NCBI RefSeq assembly: GCF_007753265.1
Contig: NZ_CP036349.1
Coordinates: 2,885,363-2,949,362 of the forward strand
Origin: Botrimarina mediterranea
Lineage (GTDB): Bacteria > Planctomycetota > Planctomycetia > Pirellulales > Lacipirellulaceae
Reading direction: 5' to 3'
Length of the DNA stretch: 64,000 nucleotides
The first letter of the stretch is position 1. The number at the start of each line of letters is the position of its first letter. This document shows positions 35,768 through 45,012 of the stretch, one piece after another. The position numbers and the translations under genes were made by a program. The notes under the pieces were generated by a model. The model was not told the DNA's origin. It made no database searches and saw only the letters and a list, made by a program, of their open reading frames with translations.

Positions 35768-37438
35768 TCAATCCGTCGCCAACGGCAAGCGATACGCCGC
35801 CGCCTCCACCGCGTTACGCACCAACAGCACGTCACCAACAATGACCGGGTTGTTCCAGCAGGTCTCCTTCTCGGCCAGCACCTTTAGCGACGCCACTTCT
35901 CGGTAACGCTCTGGCGACGCATCGACCAGCACGACCTCGCCGATCTCTTCGGTCATCACCAGGATGTAGTCGCCCACGAGCAAGACTTGGCCGAAGCCTA
36001 GCTTCGGACGCCGGCGGCTCGACCACTGCTTCTTGCCGGTGGCGATTTCGATGCACTGCAAGTCATCGCCGTCCATCGCATAGGCGTAGTCGCCGCGGAC
36101 GACGGTGTTGCTGAACTTGGTTTGCAGCACGCGTTGGATTGGCGGCGTCCAAACGTTCTCAGCGGACCAAGCGTCTCCGTCACGGATTACTTGGAGTAGA
36201 GAGGAGCCGTGGCTGTATCCCTTTGTCAGTAAGATTTGATCGCCCGGAAGCTCGATCGGTTGGCTACAAGTCGGCATGTTATCACTGCTGCCGTACCACG
36301 GGTGCTCGAACAGCACCGACCCGTCGGCGACGCGATGGGCCATCAAGTAGTCATCGACCGTCTGCAGTATCACACGCTCGCCGTGCAGCGTGACCAGTTC
36401 GGGCGAAGCATACGAGGTCTGCCGCGATCCGTTGCTCCAAACTTCTTCGCCGGTCTCGGCGTCGAAGGCGACGAGCGACGCGTCGAAGCCTTCGGTCGCT
36501 TCCGCAGGCGCTCCGACGTTGACGACCACGAGGTCACGCTCGACGCCGTCGTTGCTCGCCGGCACGAACAGGGGCGAGCCGCTTTTGCCCCAGACAATCA
36601 GTTCGGCCTTGTACTCGGCGATCGTGTCGACATCCCAGATCGGCTGGCCCGTGCGTGCGTCGAGGCACTTCACCATCCCTTGCGCGCCCTGGGTGTAGAC
36701 GCGGTCGCCGACGATCGTCGGCGTCGCGCGCGGCCCCTGACGGCCCATGTTTCCTTGGAAATCGGTGGGATCGAAGCGGGCCTTGTCGGCGTGCGACCAA
36801 ACGGGCTCGCCCGTCTCGACGCGGTAGCAGACGACGAGCTCGTCTTCACCGCGCTGCTCTTGAGTGATCGCGTACTTGCCATAGACGGCGAACGCCGACC
36901 AGCCCGCGCCAACCTCGCGACGCCAGAGCTCTTGCGGCGGGTTGGTTTCCCAGTCCACCGCGATCGGAGGCCCGACCGCTTCCGCCCAGGCGCCCTCGCC
37001 AAGAAACCGGGGGTAGTTGTATTCGCCCGGGCCCCAATCCGTGACGCCATCCTCTTCACTCACCACATCGACGCCGGCGAGGAGTTCGTCCGCTTTAACG
37101 TCGCCGCGGCGCATCAGGCCGACGATCTCGCCGGCGCCGTTAAACTGCATCGCGTAGAGCGAGTTGAAGATGGCCAGCGCAGCAAACGGCGCGACGCCGA
37201 TGGCGAGCCGCAACCAGACCGGCCCGCGGCCGCGGATGGCGTACCAAAGGGCGAGCCCCAGCACCGCCAGCAGCGGGCCGATGATGTTGGCGCCGACGCG
37301 GATATCGACCGTGAAGCCGGCGAACTCGATCGCTAGCCGCAACGCCGCCAGCAAGCCGAGCCAGACCCAAGGGAAGATCACACGGCGGCGCCGTTTGGCC
37401 GGCTCTTGGGTCTCGGACTCGGCGTTCTCTGGGGGCAT
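35768..37438 (-). CDS. Membrane-anchored PQQ-repeat beta-propeller protein
   Basis: A 556-residue protein. A basic N-terminus (AKRRRRVIFPW) leads into three or four membrane helices between about 22 and 115. The rest (about 130-556) is a beta-propeller of PQQ/BamB-like repeats: YRVETGEPVW, LDARTGQPIWDVD, FDAETGEEVWSNG, IEIATGKKQWSS. Typical Trp-docking positions are visible, but no pyrroloquinoline-quinone binding or catalytic residues can be claimed. Such proteins in planctomycetes are of unknown function; a scaffold role at the membrane is plausible. ATG 37438. It is divergent from pabB, 99 bases away. Confidence 0.88.
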   Translation of the reverse strand: MPPENAESETQEPAKRRRRVIFPWVWLGLLAALRLAIEFAGFTVDIRVGANIIGPLLAVLGLALWYAIRGRGPVWLRLAIGVAPFAALAIFNSLYAMQFNGAGEIVGLMRRGDVKADELLAGVDVVSEEDGVTDWGPGEYNYPRFLGEGAWAEAVGPPIAVDWETNPPQELWRREVGAGWSAFAVYGKYAITQEQRGEDELVVCYRVETGEPVWSHADKARFDPTDFQGNMGRQGPRATPTIVGDRVYTQGAQGMVKCLDARTGQPIWDVDTIAEYKAELIVWGKSGSPLFVPASNDGVERDLVVVNVGAPAEATEGFDASLVAFDAETGEEVWSNGSRQTSYASPELVTLHGERVILQTVDDYLMAHRVADGSVLFEHPWYGSSDNMPTCSQPIELPGDQILLTKGYSHGSSLLQVIRDGDAWSAENVWTPPIQRVLQTKFSNTVVRGDYAYAMDGDDLQCIEIATGKKQWSSRRRPKLGFGQVLLVGDYILVMTEEIGEVVLVDASPERYREVASLKVLAEKETCWNNPVIVGDVLLVRNAVEAAAYRLPLATD

Positions 37439-37537
37439 GTTCCGTTTCGCCTCGGGCTACTACCGTAGTGGGATTGGCTGTGCGTCCATCGTAGCGCGGC
37501 CCCGCGATTCCGACAACGCTTGCCGCCTTCCTGCGAT

Positions 37538-38965
37538 ATGCCGACCGCCGATACGCTCGCCCCATCGGACGCGATGACGCCGCTGGTGGTCGAACTCGAC
37601 CGTTCGTTGCGCCCGGAGGACGCGTTTGTCGCGCTCGCCGGCTTGCCCCACGCCGTCTTCTTCGACAGCGCGATGCGGATGCCTGTTCTCGGGCGTTACT
37701 CTTACGTTACGGCCGACCCGTTCGATTGGCTCACGATCCCGTCCGATGGCCGCGCCGCAATCGACTCGCTATTCGATCGCCTGAATCGCTACCGCTCCGC
37801 GACCGTCGAAGGCTTACCGCCCTGGCAGGGGGGCGCCGCCGGTGTTGTCGGCTATGAGGTAGGCCGAAGCCTCGAGCGTTTGCCACGCCCTCGTTGGGAC
37901 GAGTTTCAGCACCCGGCGCTGGCAATGGGCTTCTATGACTTCGTGGTCGCCTTCGATCATGCGGAGGGTCGTGCGTGGGCGATATCGACGGGACTCCCGG
38001 CCTGTGGCGACGATCGCCAACGTCGCGCGGAATGGCGAATGCAGCAGGTCCTCGACGGCTTGGCGAAGGGTTCGCCGCCGCAAGCGTTCGAGCACTGCCA
38101 GCCGGTCTCGCAGGAAGACCTTGCGCCGTCGTTCGCCACACCCTACGGCGTAGGCGTGGCAAGCAACTTTTCACGTGGCGGTTATCTCGCCGCGGTGGAT
38201 CGTGTCCTTGAGCATCTTCGGGCCGGTGACGCCTTTCAGGTCAATCTTTCGCAAAGGCTGCTGCTGCCCGACCCTGGCGACCCTGTCGAGATGTACCTGC
38301 GGCTGCGTGAACGCAATCCGGCGCCCTTTGGCGGTTACGTCGATGGTGGCCCTTGGCAGGTCGCCAGCGCTTCGCCCGAGCGGTTCTTGCAAGTGGCCGG
38401 TCGCTGTGTTGAGACACGGCCGATCAAAGGGACTCGCCCGCTCGGCGTCGCGGCCGGCGCCGAGTTGCTTGCCAGCGAGAAGGACCGTGCGGAGAACGTG
38501 ATGATCGTTGATCTGTTGCGGAACGATCTCTCACGGGTCTGCAAGGATGACTCGGTCGCCGTACCAACGCTGTTTGGGCTAGAGCCTTACGCCCATGTGC
38601 AGCACCTCGTGTCGGTTGTGACGGGTCGCTTGCGGGATGAGTGTGGCGTGGCTGATCTGCTTGAAGCGACGCTGCCGGGCGGTTCGATCACGGGCGCGCC
38701 GAAGGTTCGCGCTCAGGAGATCATCGCCACGCTAGAGCCCACCGCGCGAGGCGCGTACTGCGGGGCGATTGCATGGATCGGGTTCCCCGACGCGGCCGGC
38801 AGACAGGCGATGGACAGTAGCGTGTTGATACGGACGCTGACGCGCTCGCGCGGTTGGGTCCAGGCCCCGGTGGGCGGGGGCGTCGTCGTACAGTCGGACC
38901 CCGCGGCGGAGTACGAAGAGACTTGGCACAAGGCGGCGGGTCTTGTGGACGCGGTGGCGCCATGA
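37538..38965 (+). CDS. pabB: Aminodeoxychorismate synthase component I
   Basis: A 475-residue chorismate-utilising enzyme that, with PabA, makes 4-amino-4-deoxychorismate for folate. The C-terminal chorismate domain is clear: RPIKGTRPLG, ASEKDRAENVMIVDLLRNDL, LPGGSITGAPKVRAQEII and the ending GGGVVVQSDPAAEYEET. The Lys in PIKGT is the residue that marks aminodeoxychorismate synthase, while anthranilate synthase has Ala there. ATG 37538 is used; TTG 37520 would add six residues. The gene overlaps pabA by 4 bases, which supports the pairing. Confidence 0.9.
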   Translation: MPTADTLAPSDAMTPLVVELDRSLRPEDAFVALAGLPHAVFFDSAMRMPVLGRYSYVTADPFDWLTIPSDGRAAIDSLFDRLNRYRSATVEGLPPWQGGAAGVVGYEVGRSLERLPRPRWDEFQHPALAMGFYDFVVAFDHAEGRAWAISTGLPACGDDRQRRAEWRMQQVLDGLAKGSPPQAFEHCQPVSQEDLAPSFATPYGVGVASNFSRGGYLAAVDRVLEHLRAGDAFQVNLSQRLLLPDPGDPVEMYLRLRERNPAPFGGYVDGGPWQVASASPERFLQVAGRCVETRPIKGTRPLGVAAGAELLASEKDRAENVMIVDLLRNDLSRVCKDDSVAVPTLFGLEPYAHVQHLVSVVTGRLRDECGVADLLEATLPGGSITGAPKVRAQEIIATLEPTARGAYCGAIAWIGFPDAAGRQAMDSSVLIRTLTRSRGWVQAPVGGGVVVQSDPAAEYEETWHKAAGLVDAVAP

Positions 38966-39537
38966 TCCTTGTGCTCGACAATTACGACAGCTTCGTCCAC
39001 AACCTGGCGCGGTACGTCCGGCTCGCCGGGTACGAGACACAAGTCGTCCGGAGCGACGCGATCGACGCCGACGGCGTCGCGGCGTTGTCTCCCGAAGCCT
39101 TAGTGCTCTCGCCCGGTCCCGGAACGCCGGCTAACGCAGGATGCTGCGTCGAACTCGTGCGCCAATTCAGCGATACCTTGCCGATCCTTGGCGTCTGTCT
39201 TGGTCACCAAGCAATCGTCGAAGCCTTCGGCGGCCGTGTCGTCCGCACCGCGGAACCACTGCACGGACGGACTTCGTTGATACGCCACGATTGCGGCAAA
39301 CTCTTCGCCGGCGCCCCGTCACCGCTGACGGTTTGTCGTTATCACTCGCTAATTGCCGAGGCAGAGACGCTTCCCGACTGCCTCCGCGCGACGGCGTGGA
39401 CCGACGATGGTGTGGTGATGGCCGTCGAACACCGCAGCCGCCCGATCTTCGGCGTGCAGTTCCACCCCGAGGCGATCCTCACCGAGGCGGGGCAATTGCT
39501 CATCCGCAACTTCTGCGGCGCCATTCGCGAAGAGTAA
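38962..39537 (+). CDS. pabA: Aminodeoxychorismate synthase glutaminase subunit
   Basis: A 191-residue class I glutamine amidotransferase that gives ammonia to PabB. Motifs: ILVLDNYDSFVHNLARYVRL at the start, the oxyanion region LSPGPGTPANAG, the nucleophile Cys in LGVCLGHQAIVEAFGG and the His-Glu pair in FGVQFHPEAILTE. ATG 38962 overlaps the pabB stop. In many bacteria this subunit also serves anthranilate synthase (TrpG), so dual use is possible. Confidence 0.93.
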   Translation: MILVLDNYDSFVHNLARYVRLAGYETQVVRSDAIDADGVAALSPEALVLSPGPGTPANAGCCVELVRQFSDTLPILGVCLGHQAIVEAFGGRVVRTAEPLHGRTSLIRHDCGKLFAGAPSPLTVCRYHSLIAEAETLPDCLRATAWTDDGVVMAVEHRSRPIFGVQFHPEAILTEAGQLLIRNFCGAIREE

Positions 39538-39557
39538 TGCGTCGAGAGGGCATCTTG

Positions 39558-39716
39558 CTAACGCCCTCTCTTCGTTTCCTGATCATCGAACAGCATCCGG
39601 TGGGCGGGCGTTTCGGTGTCGTCGAACTGCCCGTCACGCGCCGCCCAGATGAACGCCGTCACCGCGACGGCGGCGAGGACCAGCGCGATCGGCACCATAA
39701 CGAAGACGACGGACAT
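39558..39716 (-). CDS. ccoS: cbb3 oxidase maturation protein CcoS
   Basis: A 52-residue protein from ATG 39716 to TAG 39558. It begins MSVVFVMVPIALVLAAVAVT, a single membrane helix, then FIWAARDGQFDDTETPAHRM. The motif W-A-x-R-x-G-Q-F-D-D-x-x-x-P-x-x-R-M is the hallmark of CcoS/FixS, needed to insert haem or copper into the cbb3 oxidase. It starts 3 bases after the CcoI stop, so it is the last gene of that operon. Its length is normal for the family. Confidence 0.93.
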   Translation of the reverse strand: MSVVFVMVPIALVLAAVAVTAFIWAARDGQFDDTETPAHRMLFDDQETKRGR

Positions 39717-39719
39717 GGC

Positions 39720-42221
39720 TTACTCCCTTTTCGTAGAGCGTCGGTTCGCCAAGCTCGCCGCTGACGCCAAGACCGATAGCGAGCTGAGGGGCATGAGCAG
39801 CGCGGCGGCCAGGGGAGTGATCCAACCGATCGCCGCGAGCGACACGGCGACCGTGTTGTAGGTTAGCGAGATGGCGAGGTTGCGTCGCATCACGCCGAGT
39901 GTCCGACGGCTGAGGTCCACCAGCTCCACCAAGCGGCCAACGCCAGCCTCGGTTAGGTACACGTCGGCCGCAACGAGCGACGCCTCGGCGCCGCCGTGCA
40001 CCGCGACGCCGATGTCGGCGGCCGCTAGCGAAGTGGCGTCGTTCACGCCATCGCCTACCATCATGACAACGCCGTTGCCGGCTAGTGTCGCCTCACGGAC
40101 GCGAGCCAGCTTCTCCTCAGGCGCCATCTCGCTGTGAGCGTCGTTGCCATCGACGCCGACCGCTTCCGCCGCTAAACGCACCGGCCCCGACGCATCACCC
40201 GACAGGATCGCCGTGCGCCAGCCGGCGTCACGGAGCCACTGGAGGCGCTCGCGCGAGTCGGCGTGCAATTGATCCTTCAACCATAACACTGCCTCGCAAC
40301 GCCCGTCCACGGCGGCGAGCACCACGGTCATGCCGCGCTCCAGGCCCAGCTGAACTATCTCGTGGTGGTGTTCTGCAATCGCAACGGCATTCTCAGCCGC
40401 GAATCGAGGCGAACTTACTAGCAACTGGCCAACTGGCGTGCGCGCTGTTACGCCGAAGCCGTGCTTCTCTTGCCGCTGACGCACTTGTTGCCGTGCCTCG
40501 GGTCCGACGGATGGAAGGTCCGCCACGATGGCTCTGGCGATAGGGTGGTTTGATTCTGATTCGATGGCCGCAATCCAAACGCGCAGCCGGTCATCGCCGT
40601 GGTATGCCTCGACGCGCATCTTGCCGCTGGTGAGCGTGCCGGTCTTATCGACGAAGAGTCGGCCAGGACAGTTGGGGCCGACGCTCGCCAGCTTCTCGAG
40701 GACCGCGGCGCTCTTGATGAGCATGCCCCGTTTGGCTCCGCTGCCGATCGCTACGGCCATTGTGAGCGGCGTCGCCAAGCCCAGGGCGCAGGGGCACGCA
40801 ACGATCAACAGCGCGACCGTAGCGTCGATGCCGGGCTCAAGGCCCACCGTGCTCCACCACCAGGCGAGGTTGGCGATAGCGAGAGTCACGACGACCACGA
40901 TGAACCGCCCCGCGATGCGATCGGCCATCTGGATGATTGGCGGCTTAGCGGCGAGGCCCTCTTCGACCAGCGACACGAGCCTGCCAATCCGCGTCGCGGC
41001 GCCAACTGTATCGACTCGCACACACAGCGTAGCGGCTACGTTCTGTGCGCCCGCGCAGACCGCGTCGCCGATAGCGACAGGCGTCGGCTGCGACTCACCG
41101 GTGAGTAGCGACTGATCGATCGCCGACTCGCCTTGCGTGACAACGCCGTCGGCGGGAAAGAGCTCGCCCGCTCGTACTTCGACAAGGTCACCGGATTGTA
41201 ACGTGTCGATTGACTCGTCGATCAATACGCCGTCGCGCACCATGTGGCACTCGTCGGGGGTCATCGAAAGCATCAGGCCAACGGACTCTTGCGCCCAGCG
41301 CTGCTGACGTGCTTGTAAGAACCGCCCCACGAGCAGGAGGAACACCAGGGCGCTGAGCGAATCGAAGTAGACTTCGCCGCGATCGAGCAGCACGTTCATC
41401 GTGCCGGCAACTGCTCCGATGGCTAGGGCAAGGGCGATTGGCTGGTCGAGGTTCGCTGTCCGTGCCCGCCAAGCGGCCCACGCGCCGCGGAAGAAGGTCT
41501 GCCCCGGCCAGATGAGCGACAGCCAGCCGATCGCCAAGCTCAGCCAACGGAAGAGCGTCGCGAACTGCGCTTCGATGCCGTCGAAGACGCCCGCGTAGAG
41601 CGCCGTGGCGATCAACATGTTATTGCCCGCCAAGGCGCCGGCGATCGCCATGTTCACCAAGCGCCGCCGTTCTGCAATGCCCGCCGCAGCGCGGGCCGAC
41701 CCGTCGCGGGCCGGGTGTGGCGCGTAGCCGAGTCGGTCGAGCGTCGTCGCTATCGTCGAAAGTGTGACGCCTTGCGGGTCCCAAGTGATCCGGGCCCGCG
41801 ACGCTCCGAGCGACAACCGCGCCTCGACAACGCCCGGCGCGATATGCGGCAGTCGCTCGACTAGCCACACGCACGCCGCACAGTGGACACCTTCGAGGCG
41901 GAACTCGATACGGCGAAGCCCCGAGTCCGCTTCGGTCGTGTGCTTATCGAGAAACGATTGAGAGTCGTAGGCGGCGTAGCGTTTGTTTACCCTCCCAGTG
42001 GAAGCATGCCCGGAACCGAAGCGTTCGCGCAACGCGTAATAGTCGGCTAAACCGCAGCCGTGGATGGTCTCGTAAGCGACTTGGCACCCACTGCAACAAA
42101 ACTGCTCCGTGGCGTCGGCGATGAAGAGCGCCTCGGGCACCGGTAGACCACAATGGTGACAGCCGCGCCTGGCAGATTTGCTACGTGTCTCGTTATCAGT
42201 TGCGTCTAGAACAGCGTTCAC
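39720..42221 (-). CDS. ccoI: Copper-exporting P1B ATPase for cbb3 assembly
   Basis: An 833-residue heavy-metal P-type ATPase of the CcoI/FixI type, which supplies copper to the cbb3 oxidase. The N-terminus has two Cys pairs (C21HHC24 and FCCSGC at 41-46), then an HMA metal-binding domain with GVHCAACVWLVE (114-117). The core has TGES, the membrane CPC motif (ACPCALGLATP), DKTGTLTSGK with the phosphorylated Asp and GDGVNDATSL. The start is GTG 42221, overlapping the stop of the SafE-type gene (GTGA). The open frame extends to 43040 upstream, but that part is the antisense of neighbouring frames and is not used. Confidence 0.93.
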   Translation of the reverse strand: MNAVLDATDNETRSKSARRGCHHCGLPVPEALFIADATEQFCCSGCQVAYETIHGCGLADYYALRERFGSGHASTGRVNKRYAAYDSQSFLDKHTTEADSGLRRIEFRLEGVHCAACVWLVERLPHIAPGVVEARLSLGASRARITWDPQGVTLSTIATTLDRLGYAPHPARDGSARAAAGIAERRRLVNMAIAGALAGNNMLIATALYAGVFDGIEAQFATLFRWLSLAIGWLSLIWPGQTFFRGAWAAWRARTANLDQPIALALAIGAVAGTMNVLLDRGEVYFDSLSALVFLLLVGRFLQARQQRWAQESVGLMLSMTPDECHMVRDGVLIDESIDTLQSGDLVEVRAGELFPADGVVTQGESAIDQSLLTGESQPTPVAIGDAVCAGAQNVAATLCVRVDTVGAATRIGRLVSLVEEGLAAKPPIIQMADRIAGRFIVVVVTLAIANLAWWWSTVGLEPGIDATVALLIVACPCALGLATPLTMAVAIGSGAKRGMLIKSAAVLEKLASVGPNCPGRLFVDKTGTLTSGKMRVEAYHGDDRLRVWIAAIESESNHPIARAIVADLPSVGPEARQQVRQRQEKHGFGVTARTPVGQLLVSSPRFAAENAVAIAEHHHEIVQLGLERGMTVVLAAVDGRCEAVLWLKDQLHADSRERLQWLRDAGWRTAILSGDASGPVRLAAEAVGVDGNDAHSEMAPEEKLARVREATLAGNGVVMMVGDGVNDATSLAAADIGVAVHGGAEASLVAADVYLTEAGVGRLVELVDLSRRTLGVMRRNLAISLTYNTVAVSLAAIGWITPLAAALLMPLSSLSVLASAASLANRRSTKRE

Positions 42222-43006
42222 TTCTTGGCCTCCAACGCCGCGCGACAGCAAGGCGGGAGCACGCTTGGATCGGGCGTAGCGCCAGATGACGATTCGACAG
42301 CGACTTGTTGAGCCAAGTTCTCGGCCGAAAGCGTCATCCGCCCGCTCAGCGTCACACAGCCAACAGCCACCAGCGCCGCGGCGGTGGCGATCGGTAGTCG
42401 TTCGCCCAACACACCAGCGAGTTGACGGACGCCGACCCCCAGCGAAAGCAACACCGGCAGCGTGCCGACCCAGAAGGTCGCCATCACCAACGCCCCCTGA
42501 ATTGGTCCCCCTGATCCAGCGGCGGTCACGACAAAGGCATAGAGCCATCCGCACGGCAGCAGCGTGGTAAGGAGGCCAATTACCATCGCGCGGGGCAGGG
42601 CGGCTTGCCGAGCGGCGAAGCGCTGTCCACGCTGCACGAGCCGGACCCACGCCGCGGGGGGACGCCAATGCCCGAATTTCGCCAAGCCAATCTTCCATTT
42701 CCGAAGTCGAGCGATCTCCGCCAGTCCGAAGAGCACCATCACGCCGCCTGCGAGCGCCAGAGCGATCGGCTGCAGTCCCGCCAGGGTCGAAGCCAAATCC
42801 AGCAACGCGCCGGCGGCTCCTGCCGCGGCGCCGACTACCATGTACGTCACCAGTCGCCCGCCGTGGTAGGCCGTGTGCAGCAGCGCCGCGGCGCCGCGCG
42901 AGCGACCGCCGCTCACGGCGATCGCGCAAAACGGGCCGCACATCCCCGCGCAGTGCAACGACCCAAGCAGGCTCGCCGACAGGACCGTCAGCAGCATCGC
43001 TGTCAT
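42218..43006 (-). CDS. SafE/DsbD-like membrane protein of cbb3 operon
   Basis: A 262-residue polytopic protein of the sulfite exporter TauE/SafE or DsbD-transmembrane type often encoded in cbb3 operons. Near the start it has LLGSLHCAGMCGPFCAIA, a Cys-rich motif of this class. Six or so helices follow (LDLASTLAGLQPIALALAGG; VMATFWVGTLPVLLSLGVG). The C-terminus is PCCRAALEAKK, another Cys pair. It may carry electrons or copper to the maturation proteins. ATG 43006 overlaps the FixH stop (ATGA) and its own stop overlaps the CcoI start. Confidence 0.85.
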   Translation of the reverse strand: MTAMLLTVLSASLLGSLHCAGMCGPFCAIAVSGGRSRGAAALLHTAYHGGRLVTYMVVGAAAGAAGALLDLASTLAGLQPIALALAGGVMVLFGLAEIARLRKWKIGLAKFGHWRPPAAWVRLVQRGQRFAARQAALPRAMVIGLLTTLLPCGWLYAFVVTAAGSGGPIQGALVMATFWVGTLPVLLSLGVGVRQLAGVLGERLPIATAAALVAVGCVTLSGRMTLSAENLAQQVAVESSSGATPDPSVLPPCCRAALEAKK

Positions 43007-43527
43007 GGCTTGGGCGCCTCGATCCAGAGGTCTTCGTCAACGAGCAGCCGATCCTCGCCGCGCTGCGCGACGGCGCTCAACCGCCATAACCCGTCGCGGC
43101 GTAGCGGCAAGACGGCTTCGTAAACGCCGAGCACCGCTTGGGGCTCGATCCGTTGCACGAAGCGATCCTGAGGCTTTGCGTGATGGTACATCGACAACTC
43201 AACCACCGCATTCTCGACCGGTGCGCCTTGCGAGTCTCGTAGCAGGAGTTGCACGCGGCGGTCGCCGTTGAGTTCCGCGAAGTCCAACGGCGTGAAGTCG
43301 AGTTTCCAGCCGAGCGAGTCACTCGCCCGCTTTGCCGCTTGCTGAGCGTCCCAGCCGAGAGCATCTTCGTACCCTGAGGGCGCCGTCACCGCGGCCGGGA
43401 TCATTGCCGCCGCGACCGCTAGCGCGCCAACGATGATGAAGGCGTGACCCGCGAGCAGCGCGATGACGATCACGGGCCACTGGTAGTGCCTCCAGGCCGC
43501 GATTGGCTTCGCTTCAGGGCTTGGCAT
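43003..43527 (-). CDS. FixH family protein
   Basis: A 174-residue protein with one helix near the start (WPVIVIALLAGHAFIIVGAL) and a single periplasmic FixH domain. Recognisable parts are GYEDALGWDAQQAAKRASDS, ENAVVELSMYHHAKPQD and GVYEAVLPLRRDGLWRLSAV. FixH/CcoH is needed for cbb3 oxidase stability and may help deliver copper. ATG 43527 overlaps the CcoG stop; GTG 43539 is an alternative. The order CcoG-FixH-SafE-CcoI-CcoS is the familiar fixGHIS arrangement with one insertion. Confidence 0.88.
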   Translation of the reverse strand: MPSPEAKPIAAWRHYQWPVIVIALLAGHAFIIVGALAVAAAMIPAAVTAPSGYEDALGWDAQQAAKRASDSLGWKLDFTPLDFAELNGDRRVQLLLRDSQGAPVENAVVELSMYHHAKPQDRFVQRIEPQAVLGVYEAVLPLRRDGLWRLSAVAQRGEDRLLVDEDLWIEAPKP

Positions 43528-44983
43528 CAGCGGACTCACTTTCAGGGCTTGAGGGTGTGGTTGATGACTCGCGTTCGATGGCGCCGGTTACGGGGCCGAA
43601 GAGCAGGTAGACTTGCTCAACCGATTCGCCTACGTCATCGACGAACCGCAAGGTCGCTTTGACCGTGCCGCCGCGCTCTTGAAACGCTTCTTGGGGCGCC
43701 AGCAGATGAAGGGGCTCGGTCACCGATTCTCCAGCCCCGAGCTTCAGCTCGACGGAGCTGAGCAGGTGGAGAGACTCTGGCGCCACCGCCTCGACTCGGT
43801 AAGTTCGTTCTTGGTCGGTTCGGTTCACGAGCTTGGCGCGGAGGATGTTCTCGACCTCGCCACCTGCCGTGATGTTGAACGGGCTCCCCAAGCCGCGGAG
43901 CAGCGTCACGTCGAACGCCTTGCGGCTCACTAACAACGTGACGAATAGCACGCTGAGAGCCAGTATCAAACCCATGTAGATGAGCACCCGCGGACGGGCA
44001 ATCGGCGTTGGCTTGCCTGCGAGCGCGGATTGCGAGCTGTAACGGATAAGTCCTCGGGGTAGGCCGACGCGGTCCATCACATGGTCGCAGGCGTCGATGC
44101 ACTGTGTGCAGTTGACGCACTCGAGTTGCAACCCGTCGCGGATGTCGATGCCGGTTGGGCAGACCTCCACGCACTGGTGACAATCAACGCAGTCACCAAG
44201 TCCCTTTGCCTTCCGGTCGCGGCCATGGCCGCGTGGCTCCCCGCGGGTCGTGTCGTAGCCAACAATCAAGCTCGAACGATCGAGCAGCACTGACTGGAAC
44301 CGTCCGTAAGGGCAACCGATGATGCACAGCTGCTCGCGCCAGTAGCAGAAGTCGAACAGGATCAGCACCGTGACGAACGCCACCAGCGCGAAAGCGCGGG
44401 GGTGCTCTAGGGGCGTCGAGTTCCAGATGTAGGTGTTGAGTTGATCCACACCGATAAAGTAGGCAAGGAACGTGTTCGCGAGGTGAACCGCGATGACGAG
44501 GAACACCAAGTACATCGCCACGGTGCGCCAACCGGCGACGGCATGGCGGGGTTTGCCACCCTTGCCCATCGTGCCCAGGCAGAGCCGTTCGATCGGACGA
44601 AAGACGAACTCCATATAGACCGTTTGCGGGCATGCCCAGCCGCACCACACTCGTCCCATGATGGCGGTGGCGAAGAAGACCGTCAGAAACACAATCAGCC
44701 CGAACACCGCGAGCAGTTCGAGGTCGGTGGGCCGAAACTCCAGCCCGAAGACCATGAAGCGGGCTTCCCACAGATCGAACTGCAATGCCTGCCGCCCATT
44801 GATCTTGATGAACGGCAGCAGCGTGTAGACAGCAATCAACGCATAGGCGACGACGCGTCGGCGTGACCAGAACCGCCCCGCCGCGAGCCGCGGCGTAAGC
44901 CAACGCCGGCGCCCGTCGCTCTCGAGCGTCGAGAGCACCCGCTCCTCGGGCGGCAGTACCGGCAGTTCATTCACCATGGCCAT
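43514..44983 (-). CDS. ccoG: CcoG/FixG cytochrome oxidase accessory protein
   Basis: A 489-residue membrane iron-sulfur protein thought to reduce copper for the cbb3 oxidase. It has several membrane helices (VVAYALIAVYTLLPFIKING; ELLAVFGLIVFLTVFFATAI), the conserved VWCGWACPQTVYMEFVFRPI, then GCPYGRFQSVL. Two 4Fe-4S sites follow: CVDCHQCVEVCPTGIDIRDG and CVNCTQCIDACDHVMDRVGL. The C-terminal third has another helix and an Ig-like domain (IG_FixG type) with LVNRTDQERTYRVEA. ATG 44983 has MAMVNELP; a good ribosome site is not visible. It lies 29 bases after the CcoP gene. Confidence 0.95.
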   Translation of the reverse strand: MAMVNELPVLPPEERVLSTLESDGRRRWLTPRLAAGRFWSRRRVVAYALIAVYTLLPFIKINGRQALQFDLWEARFMVFGLEFRPTDLELLAVFGLIVFLTVFFATAIMGRVWCGWACPQTVYMEFVFRPIERLCLGTMGKGGKPRHAVAGWRTVAMYLVFLVIAVHLANTFLAYFIGVDQLNTYIWNSTPLEHPRAFALVAFVTVLILFDFCYWREQLCIIGCPYGRFQSVLLDRSSLIVGYDTTRGEPRGHGRDRKAKGLGDCVDCHQCVEVCPTGIDIRDGLQLECVNCTQCIDACDHVMDRVGLPRGLIRYSSQSALAGKPTPIARPRVLIYMGLILALSVLFVTLLVSRKAFDVTLLRGLGSPFNITAGGEVENILRAKLVNRTDQERTYRVEAVAPESLHLLSSVELKLGAGESVTEPLHLLAPQEAFQERGGTVKATLRFVDDVGESVEQVYLLFGPVTGAIERESSTTPSSPESESADAKP

Positions 44984-45012
44984 GAGATCGAATCAATGCG
45001 AGCCGGGTGGCC

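Noticed and set aside
39720-43040. CcoI as a 1106-residue protein starting at 43040.
   Set aside because: The upstream 270 codons are antisense-type shadows of the FixH and SafE genes; GTG 42221 overlaps the SafE stop and starts the family sequence.
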